A DNA stretch of 64,000 nt, taken from Bacilli bacterium (lineage in GTDB: Bacteria > Bacillota_I > Bacilli_A > RF39 > UBA660). Position 1 is the first letter of the stretch; each line of letters opens with the position of its first letter. The position numbers and the translations under genes are program-made. Below the pieces are notes generated by a model. It had not been told where the DNA came from, made no database searches, and saw only the letters and a list, made by a program, of their open reading frames with translations. This document shows positions 27,354-37,765 of this stretch, in pieces. The stretch spans positions 112,626-176,625 of the forward strand of contig CAAGHO010000018.1 in assembly GCA_900769695.1 (NCBI GenBank), given 5' to 3'.

Positions 27354-27728
27354 CTAATCCTCCAATATATAATTCATTATCTCATCAATACGACTATGAT
27401 TATTAGAAAGCTCTAAATAACCAATCAAAGCTTCTAATCCAGTTGCATATTTATATGTTATAATATCACAATTTTTTGGATGAGAGGAACTTTTATAATT
27501 TCTAGCCCTTTTAAAAACATCTTTTTCTTCATTATTCAAAAATTCCTCATCTAACATTTTAGTTATGAAACTAGCTTGTCGTTTTGCACTAACATACTCT
27601 ACTGCCTTTTTTTGTAATTCATTAACATTATTTATACCAAGAGATATTAAAAACTTCCTAATATAATCTTCATATATTGTGTCTCCTAAATAAGCAAGCA
27701 CTAAAACATTAATTTCTTTAACATTCAT
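27354..27728 (-). CDS. mrnC: Mini-ribonuclease III
   Basis: Mini-III is a dimeric RNase III domain without the double-stranded-RNA-binding domain; it matures 23S rRNA in Bacillus. The 124 residues contain VLAYLGDTIYEDYIRKFL, with catalytic Asp and Glu of the RNase III signature, and EALIGYLELSNN near the end. Start chosen at MNVKEIN because GGAGG lies five bases upstream; an ATG four codons earlier overlaps that site. Sits between cysS and rlmB as in Bacillus. Confidence 0.92.
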   Translation of the reverse strand: MNVKEINVLVLAYLGDTIYEDYIRKFLISLGINNVNELQKKAVEYVSAKRQASFITKMLDEEFLNNEEKDVFKRARNYKSSSHPKNCDIITYKYATGLEALIGYLELSNNHSRIDEIMNYILED

Positions 27729-27761
27729 ATTTTCCTCCATTAATCAAAAAAGATAAAACAA

Positions 27762-28391
27762 CTATTTTGCTTTATCTGATGTTTTTGCTACATATTTTAC
27801 TGTTGCTTTAATAACTTGATCATATGAATCAACATAATTATCCATATTTTTTGTATCATAAGCACTTTGTAAATTAGCAACTTTTTGAACTAGTGCTGAA
27901 GATTTTGAATCTAATTCTATAGCTTTTTCACCATCTTTACGAACTATCCAATTAGCTGGTTCATAACTTGGTTCTGGATTAAAAATAGTATATTCTTCCC
28001 AATGACCACCATATTCATCTGCTGCTTTCTGTTTAACAACAGCCAAAGCTTGATTTTCTAAATCATCAGCATACATTTCTTGAAAAATCTTAGATTTATC
28101 AATAGCAGTTGTAGCTTCCCTATATTCTTCTACTAATGTCTGCTTATCAGCTAAACCATTAATTATTTTTTCAGTATTATCAGCAATATCAACATCATAA
28201 ACAGATTCTATTTGCTTACTATATGATGAGTATTTATTACCATTATATGAACTAATTGCTGAATTCTTTTCAATTGACTTTGATAATGATGTTATAGAAA
28301 CAGCTAAAACACCAATGGTTGTTCCTATTAGTGCTAAATCTTTTATATTAATTTTTTTAATTGTTCCCGTTTTTGATTTTCTATTTAACAT
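27762..28391 (-). CDS. unknown single-span membrane protein
   Basis: I do not recognise this 209-residue protein. A hydrophobic segment at about residues 19-38 (LALIGTTIGVLAVSITSL) follows a basic N terminus and precedes about 170 charged, probably extracellular residues with helical segments and an Ala/Lys-rich end. No lipobox Cys is present, so it is a membrane-anchored or secreted protein. It sits between cysS and mrnC, where Bacillus has nothing, with a good ribosome site (AGGAGGG). Confidence 0.7.
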   Translation of the reverse strand: MLNRKSKTGTIKKINIKDLALIGTTIGVLAVSITSLSKSIEKNSAISSYNGNKYSSYSKQIESVYDVDIADNTEKIINGLADKQTLVEEYREATTAIDKSKIFQEMYADDLENQALAVVKQKAADEYGGHWEEYTIFNPEPSYEPANWIVRKDGEKAIELDSKSSALVQKVANLQSAYDTKNMDNYVDSYDQVIKATVKYVAKTSDKAK

Positions 28392-28463
28392 TATAGAATC
28401 CCTCCTACCATTTATTGCATTATATCATATAAAAATAAATAATTAACAAAATATCAAATAACT

Positions 28464-29855
28464 TTACATTTTATTAACATATTCAAAAGTTGTACCTTCT
28501 CGTCCATCTATAAGCTTAATTCCTTGTTTTAGTAATTCATCTCTAATCATATCTGCCTTTGCAAAATCTTTATTTTTCTTAGCTAAGTTTCTTTCTTCTA
28601 TTTTTTTAATTATTTCATAATTTAGTTCGTCACAATCTTCTTGAATTAAATCAAGTGAAAAAACCTTATCCCATGACTGAATTAGTGCTAATTTAGTAGA
28701 ATCATCTACATCACTTTTTAATAAATCATATAATAATGTCATTGCATTAGCAGTATTTAAATCATCTTCGATATAAGATTTGAATTTATCATCCCAATCT
28801 TTGAAAATATTATTATCTACACTTTCTGTATCTTTTAATTGTTTTATTTTATTTCTTAATTTTTTTAAAGCAACCTCAGCACTATCTAAAGCATCAAATG
28901 AAAAGTTAACTTGTTTATGATAATAAGTATTTAAGATAAAATATCTATAACTAAGTGGATCATAACCTTTATTTTTCAAATCTACTACTCTTAAAATATC
29001 GCCTTTAGATTTACTCATCTTTGTATTATTGACATTCAAAAATGATAAATGTACCCAGTAGTTACACCACTTATGTCCTAAATAAGCTTCACTTTGAGCT
29101 ATTTCATTTGTATGATGTGGGAAAATTGCATCTTCTGCTCCCATATGAATATCAAGATGTTCTCCTAAATTTTTTATTGCAATTGCAGAACACTCTATAT
29201 GCCAACCAGGATATCCTCTTCCCCAGGGAGAATCCCATTGTAATTCTTGATTAGAAAATTTAGAGTTTGTAAACCACAATCCAAAATCAAATGGATTTTT
29301 CTTGTCATTATCTTCTTCTATATCTTCTCTAACTGCAACCATAAGTTCATCTGCATTACGACCGGATAATTCATAATATGTTTCATCTTTTGAAGTATCA
29401 AAATATATATTACCATTGCTAATATAAGCTTTTTCTTCTTTTAATAATTTTTCTATCATTTTTATGTAACTTTCAATATTATCTGTAGCTTTACTTACAA
29501 CATCAGGTCTTTTAATATTAATTAACTCACAATCTTCAAAAAAAGCATTAGTATAATACTCAGCTATTTCATGTGATGTTTTCTTCTCTCTTTTAGCCGC
29601 AATTGACATCTTATCTTCTCCAGTATCTCCATCACTTTGAAGATGACCAACATCAGTTATATTCATAACTCTTTTAACATCATAACCTATATATCTAAAT
29701 GTTTTTTCAAATAAATCTTCTAAAACATAAGTCCTTATATTACCAATATGAGCATAATGATAAACTGTTGGACCACATGTATACATAGAAATCTTTCCCT
29801 TTTCATTAGGAATAAATTCTTCTATTTTTTTTGTTAAAGTATTAAAAAATCTCAT
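28464..29855 (-). CDS. cysS: cysteinyl-tRNA synthetase
   Basis: A class I synthetase charging tRNA-Cys. The 463 residues contain the Cys zinc ligand and HIGH-type motif (MYTCGPTVYHYAHIGNIRTY), the zinc-site CSAIAIKNLGEHLDIHMG-type region with PGWHIECSA, the KMSKS loop NNTKMSKSKGDI and the C-terminal anticodon-binding helices. The usual Bacillus neighbours cysE and gltX are absent; clpC lies directly upstream. No T-box is visible in the 51-base gap. Confidence 0.97.
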   Translation of the reverse strand: MRFFNTLTKKIEEFIPNEKGKISMYTCGPTVYHYAHIGNIRTYVLEDLFEKTFRYIGYDVKRVMNITDVGHLQSDGDTGEDKMSIAAKREKKTSHEIAEYYTNAFFEDCELINIKRPDVVSKATDNIESYIKMIEKLLKEEKAYISNGNIYFDTSKDETYYELSGRNADELMVAVREDIEEDNDKKNPFDFGLWFTNSKFSNQELQWDSPWGRGYPGWHIECSAIAIKNLGEHLDIHMGAEDAIFPHHTNEIAQSEAYLGHKWCNYWVHLSFLNVNNTKMSKSKGDILRVVDLKNKGYDPLSYRYFILNTYYHKQVNFSFDALDSAEVALKKLRNKIKQLKDTESVDNNIFKDWDDKFKSYIEDDLNTANAMTLLYDLLKSDVDDSTKLALIQSWDKVFSLDLIQEDCDELNYEIIKKIEERNLAKKNKDFAKADMIRDELLKQGIKLIDGREGTTFEYVNKM

Positions 29856-29891
29856 TTTTCCTCACCTGTTAAAATTATACCATACAATATC

Positions 29892-29921
29892 TAAAAGAAA
29901 AAGAGACTAACTAGTCTCTGA
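29892..29921 (-). terminator. terminator of clpC overlapping its stop
   Basis: AGAGAC, loop TAGTTA, GTCTCT then TTTTC on the minus strand; the loop contains the TAG stop of clpC. Confidence 0.8.
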
Positions 29922-32210
29922 TACAAGAATTTTATTATCTCCAAGTAATATTTTATTGATTATATAATTATTTACCTTTCTATCTATAACTTTATCTATC
30001 TTTCTAGCACCATATTCATTATAATTAGATTCATTTTTAATTTCATTAATCAATTTTTTAGAAAATGATAGGCTAACATTCTTTTTAGAATAATATGATT
30101 TTAATAAATTTAATTTTGTTTTGATAATATCAGTAATTACCTCTTCTTCCAAAGAATTGAAAACTACTATATCATCAATTCTATTAATAAACTCAACACT
30201 AAAATATTCTTGTAAAGTATTAACTAATTTATCTTTATATAAAGTATTAAATCCCATATTATTTTTATTTGCTCCTAAATTAGAAGTCATAAAAATTGTT
30301 ACATTATTAAAGTAAACAGGATTTCCCTTAGAATCATTGATTTTTCCTTCATCTAGAATTTGTAGAAAAAGTTTTATAACATTTAAACTAGCTTTTTCTA
30401 TTTCATCTAGGAGTAATACACAGTAAGGATTATTTCTAACTTTTTCCAATAAATAATTTTGATCATCATATCCAACATATCCTGGAGGTGAACCAATTAT
30501 TTTACTTACAGCATGTTCTTCCTTATACTCACTCATATCTACTCTTATAAAATGATTTAATGAATAAAGTTCTTTAGCATATTCTTTTACAAGCATTGTT
30601 TTTCCAACACCTGTTTTTCCAACAAGTAAGAATGAATGAACTTTATTATTAGAAAATCCAAGTTGCTTTCTTTTAGCATAATTACTAATAAGATTAATAG
30701 CTTCTTTTTGGCCCTTTACTTTAGAATTAAGTTTTTCCTCTAAAGAAAGAATCTTTTTATTATCCAAATTGAATTCTGTTAACGGAACATTAGCTTTCTC
30801 TGAAATAACCTTTAATACCATGTCCTTAGTAATTTCTTTAGGAACGTTATTTTTATTTGTTTGTAATAAAAGTTTATTAATTTTAGTTTCAAGTTCATAT
30901 TGTTTTGTTTTAAGTTCAGTTGCCTTAAGAAAGTTTTCTTCTACAATTTTTTCCTTCTTCAATTTTAAAATTGTATTTAATTTTTGATTAAGATTGTTTA
31001 TCATCGTTTCTTTTCTTGTTTTTGTTAGAACTGTTTTAGCACATACTTCATCTAAAACATCGATTGCTTTATCTGGAAATTTTCTAAATTTTAAATATTT
31101 ATCAGTATTATCAACAATATAGTCTATTATCTCATCACTGATAATCGTGTTATGAAATGATTCATAGATATCCTTCATTTTCTTTAGAATTTCTTTTGTC
31201 TTTTCTGGTGTTAATTCTTCTACATTTATTTTTTGAAATCTTCTATCTAAAGCTTTATCTTTTTCTAAAAATTTAGAATATTCTTCTGTAGTAGTAGCAC
31301 CAATTACTCTAAGTTTACCTCTTGCTAAAGCAGGTTTTAAGATATTAGATGCATCAATTGCTCCTTCAGCTCCACCTGCTCCTACTAGGGTATGAATTTC
31401 ATCTATAAACAAAATTATATCAGGATTATTTTCTACTTCTTTAATTATCTTATTAATTCTTTCTTCAAATTCACCACGATATTTTGTTCCCGCAACTAAT
31501 GTTGCCGTTGAAACAGAAAGAATCCTTTTAGAGCGAAGAGATTCTGGTACTAAACCAAATACTATTTTATTTGCTAAAGCTTCTACTATTGCAGTTTTTC
31601 CGACTCCAGCCTCTCCAATTAGTAATGGATTATTTTTGCTTCTTCTAGAAAGAATCTCAATAACTCTGTTTATTTCATTATCTCTTCCTATTACTGGATC
31701 TATATCACCATTTAAACATTGTTGATTTAGATCAACTGAAAATTCCTCTATCATTAATTTTCTCTTATTTTTAGATTTTTTCAAAACAAAATTATTTGAA
31801 AATTCATCATATAAAGCATCAACATCTATATTCATACCCATTAAAATTCTAATGGCAACACCATCACCTTCTTCAAGTAATGATAAAAATAAATGCAACA
31901 CACCTACTTCTTTATCTTTGTTTTCTCTAGCATCAATACTAGCATTTTCGATAATTCTTTTTAATAATGGCGTATATAAAAACCAATTATTAGAAATATT
32001 ACCTTTACCTATTACTTTAAGAACTTCTTTTTTAAAAACATCATAATTAATATTATACTCTTGTAATTTTAAAGTTACTTCTTCATCTTTATTCGAAAGA
32101 ATTGCTAAAAGTAAATGTTCACTGCCAACATATGGATGTTTTAAGGCTGACATCTCTTTTTTTGCATTCAATAATACTTTTTGTGCTTCTTCACTAAACT
32201 TTGAAAACAT
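29907..32210 (-). CDS. clpC: ClpC-type AAA+ protein-unfolding ATPase
   Basis: Hexameric unfoldase that feeds ClpP. The 767 residues have the duplicated Clp N domain ([16 protein letters not shown]), a first AAA+ module ([15 protein letters not shown]; Walker [18 protein letters not shown]) and a second ([25 protein letters not shown]), with a coiled-coil middle region at about 385-450. It is somewhat shorter than Bacillus ClpC (about 810 aa). ctsR, mcsA and mcsB, which usually precede clpC, are absent here, so heat-shock control by CtsR at this locus is not supported. Confidence 0.93.
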   Translation of the reverse strand: MFSKFSEEAQKVLLNAKKEMSALKHPYVGSEHLLLAILSNKDEEVTLKLQEYNINYDVFKKEVLKVIGKGNISNNWFLYTPLLKRIIENASIDARENKDKEVGVLHLFLSLLEEGDGVAIRILMGMNIDVDALYDEFSNNFVLKKSKNKRKLMIEEFSVDLNQQCLNGDIDPVIGRDNEINRVIEILSRRSKNNPLLIGEAGVGKTAIVEALANKIVFGLVPESLRSKRILSVSTATLVAGTKYRGEFEERINKIIKEVENNPDIILFIDEIHTLVGAGGAEGAIDASNILKPALARGKLRVIGATTTEEYSKFLEKDKALDRRFQKINVEELTPEKTKEILKKMKDIYESFHNTIISDEIIDYIVDNTDKYLKFRKFPDKAIDVLDEVCAKTVLTKTRKETMINNLNQKLNTILKLKKEKIVEENFLKATELKTKQYELETKINKLLLQTNKNNVPKEITKDMVLKVISEKANVPLTEFNLDNKKILSLEEKLNSKVKGQKEAINLISNYAKRKQLGFSNNKVHSFLLVGKTGVGKTMLVKEYAKELYSLNHFIRVDMSEYKEEHAVSKIIGSPPGYVGYDDQNYLLEKVRNNPYCVLLLDEIEKASLNVIKLFLQILDEGKINDSKGNPVYFNNVTIFMTSNLGANKNNMGFNTLYKDKLVNTLQEYFSVEFINRIDDIVVFNSLEEEVITDIIKTKLNLLKSYYSKKNVSLSFSKKLINEIKNESNYNEYGARKIDKVIDRKVNNYIINKILLGDNKILVSETS

Positions 32211-32293
32211 CTTATCTCCTCCTAAGACTATTTTATGTTTAGTTTGCTAATCTTTGCAAGAAATTATAACCCAAAAAAACTGACAAGAATTGC

Positions 32294-32324
32294 AAAAAAA
32301 AGACACCAATTGCTTGGTGACTTT
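32294..32324 (-). terminator. terminator of the YfcC-type carrier gene
   Basis: CACCAA, loop GCAA, TTGGTG followed by TCTTTTTTTT on the minus strand, a few bases behind the stop codon. Confidence 0.85.
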
Positions 32325-32331
32325 ACAATTA

Positions 32332-33921
32332 TTAGATTAATACTAATATTAAGAAAATAATAATTAATACAGCTAATAATTCTAAGAATAGTTTCCAAAT
32401 ATTTTTTAGCCATTCTTTATAAGATACTCCTAAGTATGAAAGTACAGTCATTAAAACTACACTTGTTGGAGCAATTAACATAGTAATACCATAAATTGAT
32501 TGATATACTACTCCTACAATTGCTAATGTTGATTTCTTAGAAACTAAACTTGCAAGATATGGTAATACGCTTTGGAATGCGTATAATGGTTCAGCATTGA
32601 ATACACTTGATAGCATTGCAGCTATAGTAGAAGTAATTACATTAAATCCTTTAGTAAATCCAAATAAGAATTTATAAATTACTAATTGGAATGGATGATA
32701 TGTAACTATTACTAAACCTGTATATATTAAAATTACTAATACTGCAGGTTCTAATGCTTTTTTAGCACCAACTGCAAAAGCTTCTAATCCTTCGCTAAAT
32801 TTAACTTTGTAAATGATCATTAATAATCCTGCTGCTACAATCATTAATCCCATTAAATCAGCTAAAGTCCAACTTCCAAATGCATTAATATTACCTAATA
32901 GTTTTCCAAATAAAGCAAAACCAAATATTTTGAATTCAGTAACACTCTTAGTAGCACTTTCAAATGCAGTATTACTAAATGCATTTGACCAAGAAAGAAA
33001 TGCTAAAATCATTACTATGAATACAAGTGATAATATTACAACTAATGGCCAAACATTATGTTTACCTCTAACTGCCTTAGGAATAAATTCATCATATTTT
33101 CCTTCAGCTTTAACAGCTTTAACAACTTTAACTTCTTCTTTCTTTTCAGCTGCAACAGTAGTCTTTGTAGACTTTTTAGCAGTAGTTTTAGTTGTCTTTG
33201 TATCTTTAGTTGTTTTTTTTGTTGTAGACTTAGTAGCCTTCTTTTCTTCTTCTTTTTTAGCTTTCTTTTCGTCTGCTAATTTCTTCTTAGCTAAAGCTTT
33301 TTCTTCTTTTTCAATTTTAGAAATATATCTAACTGTATTGAAAATAAGTAAAGCTAATCCTAATACTAAGATAATAACTTTTACTAACATATTAGATGTA
33401 ATCTTTAATGATAGTACAGAAATTATTATACTAGTATTTGAATATGCAAAAGTTGTACCAGCAACACCAATCATAGTTGATCCAACTACTGTAAGTGCTG
33501 CAACAATTTTGTCATATCCCATTAATAGTATTAGTGAAATTAAGAATGGGAAGAACATAATTAATCCTAATTGTAATCCACAAATAGAAGTAATTACTGC
33601 AAGAAGTACCATAATAATTGATACTGCAACCTTTCCATGTTTCTTAAATGCTGATGATAGTTTATCAAGTAATGTACGATAAGCACCTATTTTACTTAAT
33701 ATTCCATAGAATCCACCAACAACTAGGATATATAAAGCTATATAACCAAAATATGATAAAGCTGTTGTTGGATATGAGAATAAATCAGCAATTCCCATTT
33801 GAACGCGTCCTTGTTCAACGTAACTATTTTGAAAATATGCAGCAGGTAAAATCCAAGTTAGTAATACGAAAACTGCTAGAGTTACAAGAACGACTTTTAC
33901 TGTATTATGCTTTGTCTTCAT
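32332..33921 (-). CDS. YfcC/DcuC-family carrier with Lys/Thr-rich insertion
   Basis: A multi-span inner-membrane carrier of 529 aa (about 10-12 spans), most like the YfcC branch of C4-dicarboxylate/amino-acid uptake carriers. Family-like features are the N-terminal WILPAAYF, GGFYGILSKIGAY and, near the end, MLIAPTSVVLMTVLSYLGVSYKEWLK. Between the spans, at about residues 200-275, lies a low-complexity hydrophilic block of Lys, Thr, Ala and Glu (KKEEEKKATKSTTKK, TTKDTKTTKTTAKKS) not expected in the family. It should be in a cytoplasmic loop. The substrate cannot be deduced. Own promoter and terminator. Confidence 0.8.
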   Translation of the reverse strand: MKTKHNTVKVVLVTLAVFVLLTWILPAAYFQNSYVEQGRVQMGIADLFSYPTTALSYFGYIALYILVVGGFYGILSKIGAYRTLLDKLSSAFKKHGKVAVSIIMVLLAVITSICGLQLGLIMFFPFLISLILLMGYDKIVAALTVVGSTMIGVAGTTFAYSNTSIIISVLSLKITSNMLVKVIILVLGLALLIFNTVRYISKIEKEEKALAKKKLADEKKAKKEEEKKATKSTTKKTTKDTKTTKTTAKKSTKTTVAAEKKEEVKVVKAVKAEGKYDEFIPKAVRGKHNVWPLVVILSLVFIVMILAFLSWSNAFSNTAFESATKSVTEFKIFGFALFGKLLGNINAFGSWTLADLMGLMIVAAGLLMIIYKVKFSEGLEAFAVGAKKALEPAVLVILIYTGLVIVTYHPFQLVIYKFLFGFTKGFNVITSTIAAMLSSVFNAEPLYAFQSVLPYLASLVSKKSTLAIVGVVYQSIYGITMLIAPTSVVLMTVLSYLGVSYKEWLKNIWKLFLELLAVLIIIFLILVLI

Positions 33922-33939
33922 AATCTACCTCCCATAATA

Positions 33940-33968
33940 ATTATATCTTTAATATCTTTATAATACAA
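33940..33968 (-). promoter_or_regulatory. promoter of the YfcC-type carrier gene
   Basis: On the minus strand TTGTAT, 17 bases, perfect TATAAT, about 20 bases before the start codon and its GGGAGG site. Confidence 0.65.
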
Positions 33969-34012
33969 GCATTTAGCCACTTTTTTTGTGAAATTTTAGT
34001 GAAAATAAAAAG

Positions 34013-34050
34013 AAAAAAGAAAGATAATTTCTAAAATTAAAACTTTCTTT
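34013..34050 (-). terminator. terminator of lysS
   Basis: AAAGAAAG and CTTTCTTT form a stem across an 18-base loop, followed by TTT on the minus strand, shortly behind the lysS stop. Confidence 0.65.
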
Positions 34051-34058
34051 TTAAAATT

Positions 34059-35540
34059 TTATATTTCTTTGTTATCCTGTGGCTTCATTAATGGGAACAT
34101 TACAACATCTTTAATGTTTTCACTATTAGTTAATAATTGAATAATACGGTCAATTCCCATACCCCATCCAGAAATAGGTGGCATACCATATTCCATAGCA
34201 CTAATATAGTCATAATCCATTTCCATAGCTTCTTCATCACCAGCATCTTTTAAAGCTGCTTGATTAAGAAGTTTTTGTTCTTGTTCCATAGGATTAACTA
34301 ACTCTGAATAACCATTTACTATTTCTGCTCCATTAACAACTAATTGGAAACGATCAGAAATATTCTTATTATCATCATTTGTTCTAGCAAGTGGAGATAA
34401 TTCTTGTGGATGTTCTGTTAAATATACTGGTTCAACCATATATGGTCTTGCAACCTTCTTATATAAAACGTCTACTAAATTACCAAATCCTAAATTTTCA
34501 ATTGGAGTTTCACTTTCTAATTCTATTTTATCTTCTTTAATTTTTGCTAGCAATTTTTCTTTAGTATCATATTCATTAATATCAATGTTAGCATATTTTA
34601 TTAATAATTCTCTAAATGATACTGATTTCCAGTCACCACTCATATCTACTTCTTTATCACCTATTTGAATAATTAGAGTACCAAAGATATTTTGAATTAT
34701 TGTTTGTAACATATTTTGAATCAACTTCATATTATCTTTATAATTGTAATATGCTTGATATGCTTCAATCATAGTAAAATCTTGTAAATGAGTTTGATCA
34801 ATTCCTTCATTTCTGAAGCATCTTCCTATTTCATATACTTTTGGAAGACCAGCAATAACTGCTCTTTTCATATATGTCTCTGGTGCTATTCTTAAATAAA
34901 CATCCATATCTAAAGCATTATGATGAGCTTTAAATGGTCTTGCGGTAGCACCACTTGCTTTATTATTTAAAATAGGTGTTTCTATTTCCATGTAACCTAA
35001 ATTATCTAAATAATGTCTTAATTCTCTTATAAACTTAATTCTGATTAAGAATCTATCACGAGTTTCTTGATTCATAATTAAGTCAACATATCTTTGTCTA
35101 TAACAAGCTTCTTGATCTGTTAGACCATGGAATTTTTCAGGTAATGGTTTCAAAGCTTTACCTAAAAATTCAAAACTATCTACACGAATTGTTTTTTCTC
35201 CAGTATGAGTTGTAAACACCTCACCACTTGCTCCTATAAAGTCACCAATATCAAAGTTTTCTTTGAAAAATTTATATTTTTCTTCTCCAACCATATCTAC
35301 TTTAATAGATAATTGAATTTTTCCTTCAATATCCCTAATAGTTAAGAAACTCATCTTACCCATTTTTCTCATGAAAACAATACGTCCTGCTACTCTAACA
35401 TTTGTTGTACCATCTTCTAAGTTTTTAACATCTTTTATTTCATGTGTTATCTCATATCTTTCTGGATATGGATTGCATACCTCTCTTATTTTTTCTACTT
35501 TTTCACGTCTTACTAATTCTTGTTCGCTAAACTCTCTCAT
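34059..35540 (-). CDS. lysS: lysyl-tRNA synthetase, class II
   Basis: Charges tRNA-Lys. The 493 residues have the N-terminal OB-fold anticodon-binding domain (VRVAGRIVFMRKMGKMSFL) and the class II core: motif 1 around YMEIETPILN, motif 2 GRCFRNEGIDQTH with TMIEAYQAY, motif 3 GWGMGIDRIIQLL. Standard length. It is the last gene of a run dusB-RDD-lysS, whose genes touch or overlap, an order similar to the dusB(yacF)-lysS neighbourhood of Bacillus. Confidence 0.97.
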   Translation of the reverse strand: MREFSEQELVRREKVEKIREVCNPYPERYEITHEIKDVKNLEDGTTNVRVAGRIVFMRKMGKMSFLTIRDIEGKIQLSIKVDMVGEEKYKFFKENFDIGDFIGASGEVFTTHTGEKTIRVDSFEFLGKALKPLPEKFHGLTDQEACYRQRYVDLIMNQETRDRFLIRIKFIRELRHYLDNLGYMEIETPILNNKASGATARPFKAHHNALDMDVYLRIAPETYMKRAVIAGLPKVYEIGRCFRNEGIDQTHLQDFTMIEAYQAYYNYKDNMKLIQNMLQTIIQNIFGTLIIQIGDKEVDMSGDWKSVSFRELLIKYANIDINEYDTKEKLLAKIKEDKIELESETPIENLGFGNLVDVLYKKVARPYMVEPVYLTEHPQELSPLARTNDDNKNISDRFQLVVNGAEIVNGYSELVNPMEQEQKLLNQAALKDAGDEEAMEMDYDYISAMEYGMPPISGWGMGIDRIIQLLTNSENIKDVVMFPLMKPQDNKEI

Positions 35541-35542
35541 AA

Positions 35543-36163
35543 CTACACCTCTATCTTTTCATTTATAACTTTTGTATTTGTAATTACATCATGCAACCCT
35601 CTTTTATCTTTTCTAAATAAAATCATTATTGCCGTTGTAAATATTATTATATATTGAATCATACTAACTGTCGTTGAGGATACAAAATAAACATCCTTTG
35701 AACCCAAAATAATAACTGCAAGTAAAATTAGATTTGCTAAAATACTATTGATTATTAAAGACCTTACTGCTAACTGATTCATAGTTAAATCTTTTCCATC
35801 ATTAGATTCTATTTTAATCTTCATTAATTTCTTTCCAATAGTTTGTCCTTTATTATAAAATTGGAAAACTATAAAGTATAAAATATACATTGTTAGAGAA
35901 ACAAATGATACTACAACTGTTTGTTTTGATAAATCATAACTTATATCTGATGCTTTACTAAGAAGTTTTTTATATTCTTTAGGACTTGTTTTTTTATCCA
36001 TAGCTTGTTCCATTACATCATTATATTCTTTTGTTAATTTTTCGTAATTAGAATTGTTATTAACAAAGAAGGTAAGCATTGATACTACAGTTGAAACAAT
36101 AATCATATCTAAAATTAATGCTCCTAAACGTTTTATAAAGTAAGCATTTTCTTCATTTTTCAT
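35543..36163 (-). CDS. RDD-family membrane protein
   Basis: A 206-residue protein with about four membrane spans. The RDD pattern is visible as YFIKRLGALILDMIIVS (Arg and Asp in the first span) with a further GQTIGKKLMKIKI motif, a family hallmark, and the terminal RGLHDVITNTKVI. RDD proteins are membrane proteins of mixed or unknown role, some linked to ion antiport. Its ATG overlaps the dusB stop by four bases, so expression is coupled to dusB and lysS. Confidence 0.88.
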   Translation of the reverse strand: MKNEENAYFIKRLGALILDMIIVSTVVSMLTFFVNNNSNYEKLTKEYNDVMEQAMDKKTSPKEYKKLLSKASDISYDLSKQTVVVSFVSLTMYILYFIVFQFYNKGQTIGKKLMKIKIESNDGKDLTMNQLAVRSLIINSILANLILLAVIILGSKDVYFVSSTTVSMIQYIIIFTTAIMILFRKDKRGLHDVITNTKVINEKIEV

Positions 36164-37137
36164 TTTAAATCCTCCTTGTACTCGGTCAATATCTGCATTA
36201 TATCACGAATAGAAGAAGTTTTATAGACTTTATTCTTAATTTCAATGGATTTTTCCATTCCCTTTAAGTACCAAGCTATATGATTTCTTATTTCTAAACA
36301 AGCTAATTTCTCATTTTTTAAATTTTCTAAATATTTTAAGTGTTTTATGCACATATCTATTTTTTCTTCATTTGTTGGTTTAACAATATCTGTTTTACCA
36401 TCTAGGTAGTCAACTGTTTGCTTGATAAGCCAGGGATTACCTAATACGCCTCTACCAATCATTATTGCATCACAAAAAGTCTCATCAAGCATTCTTTTGG
36501 CATCTTCAGCGCATTTTATGTCTCCATTACCAATAACAGGTATCTTAACATTTTCCTTGACTTGCTTAATTATTTTCCAATCAGCTTTTCCGCTATATCC
36601 TTGTGCTCTTGTTCTTGGATGAACACATATAGCACTAGCTCCAGCTTCTTCTACTATCTTAGCAACATCTACAGCATTGATATGATTACTATCCCAACCA
36701 CTTCTAATTTTAACTGTAACTGGTATTGGAACTGATTCAACTACTGCTTCTACTATCTCTTTAATTTTTTCAGGTGATTTTAACAAGGCTGCTCCCGCTT
36801 GAGCACGAACGGCCACTTTTGGAACAGGACATCCCATATTGATATCTATTATATCTGGATGCATATTCTCATATATGTATTTAGCTGCTATTACAAAACT
36901 ATCTTTATCTGTACCAAATATTTGTTGAGTTATAGGACGTTCAAGATCTGTCATATACAACATATCAATAGTTTTTTGATTTTCATACATTATAGCTTTA
37001 TCACTAACCATTTCAGCATAAACTAATCCACAACCCATTTCTTTGCAAATCCTTCTAAATGAAGAGTTACAAATACCTGCCATAGGTGCTAGAACAACTT
37101 GATTAGCTATTTCTACATTTCCAATTTTCCATTTCAT
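36160..37137 (-). CDS. dusB: tRNA-dihydrouridine synthase DusB
   Basis: FMN-dependent reductase that makes dihydrouridine in tRNA. The 325-residue TIM barrel shows VVLAPMAGICNSSFRRICKE, the catalytic Cys motif IDINMGCPVPKV near residue 100, SVKIRSGW-type VTVKIRSGWD, CVHPRTRAQGYSGKADW and GNGDIKCAEDA; a helical C-terminal domain follows. Matches B. subtilis Dus upstream of lysS. Confidence 0.95.
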   Translation of the reverse strand: MKWKIGNVEIANQVVLAPMAGICNSSFRRICKEMGCGLVYAEMVSDKAIMYENQKTIDMLYMTDLERPITQQIFGTDKDSFVIAAKYIYENMHPDIIDINMGCPVPKVAVRAQAGAALLKSPEKIKEIVEAVVESVPIPVTVKIRSGWDSNHINAVDVAKIVEEAGASAICVHPRTRAQGYSGKADWKIIKQVKENVKIPVIGNGDIKCAEDAKRMLDETFCDAIMIGRGVLGNPWLIKQTVDYLDGKTDIVKPTNEEKIDMCIKHLKYLENLKNEKLACLEIRNHIAWYLKGMEKSIEIKNKVYKTSSIRDIMQILTEYKEDLK

Positions 37138-37215
37138 TACTATTCATCACCTTTATAGTTCTTCTTCCTTTTCAACTCTTGCTTATTATATTATAAAATA
37201 AAGTTTTTTTCAAAT

Positions 37216-37245
37216 GAAAAAGGAATTAATTGTTAATTCCTAGAT
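37216..37245 (-). terminator. terminator of mscL
   Basis: GGAATTAA, loop CAA, TTAATTCC then TTTTTC on the minus strand, about 25 bases behind the mscL stop. Confidence 0.85.
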
Positions 37246-37269
37246 TAGTATTGTTATTCTTTAATATCT

Positions 37270-37680
37270 TTATTGTTTATTCTTTTTTAATAGATCTCTT
37301 ATTTCTTCTAAAAGTAAAACCTCATCATTTTTCTTTTCACAACCCTTTGGCTCTTCTTTTTTCTTAAATCTTTCAAATAATTTTATCATCACAAAAATTG
37401 AAATAGATATTATTAAAAAGTCAATAATTGTTTGAATAAAAGATCCATATTTTAAACTAGCATCTCCTATTTTTATAGACAAACTACTGAAATCTAATCC
37501 ACCTAGTAATACTCCAATTAAGGGCATTAAAATATCATTTACCAAGCTTGATACAATTTTACCAAAAGCTCCACCGATTATAACACCAACTGCCATATCT
37601 ACAACATTACCTCTAGAAATAAATGTTTTAAACTCTGATACTTCTTTTGTTAATGTCTTTAAACTATTTTTCTTTTTCAA
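37270..37680 (-). CDS. mscL: large-conductance mechanosensitive channel MscL
   Basis: Releases solutes upon osmotic down-shock. The 136-residue protein has the amphipathic N terminus ([21 protein letters not shown]), first span with [20 protein letters not shown], and a second span at about 75-97, then a charged cytoplasmic helix. The start is a TTG at 37678-37680 with AGGAG eight bases upstream; an in-frame GTG six codons earlier overlaps the ribosome site. It stands alone between dusB and ftsH. Confidence 0.95.
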   Translation of the reverse strand: MKKKNSLKTLTKEVSEFKTFISRGNVVDMAVGVIIGGAFGKIVSSLVNDILMPLIGVLLGGLDFSSLSIKIGDASLKYGSFIQTIIDFLIISISIFVMIKLFERFKKKEEPKGCEKKNDEVLLLEEIRDLLKKNKQ

Positions 37681-37734
37681 AAAAATTTCTCCTTTCACTA
37701 GCTTTTATTATACATTGTTTTTAATAAATAACAA

Positions 37735-37765
37735 AGAAAAAGAACTAGATTTAATTATCTAATTC
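37735..37765 (-). terminator. terminator of ftsH overlapping its stop
   Basis: GAATTAGAT and ATCTAGTTC pair around AATTAA and are followed by TTTTTC on the minus strand. The loop holds the ftsH stop codon. Confidence 0.75.

Noticed and set aside
32211..32293. CtsR or HrcA (CIRCE) operator before clpC
   Set aside because: Neither the CtsR heptad pair nor the TTAGCACTC-N9-GAGTGCTAA element is present.
32813..33682. 289-codon open frame on the plus strand opposite the carrier gene
   Set aside because: It mirrors the carrier in antisense. It lacks a ribosome site, and its composition is what Lys/Thr-rich and hydrophobic codons give when read backwards.
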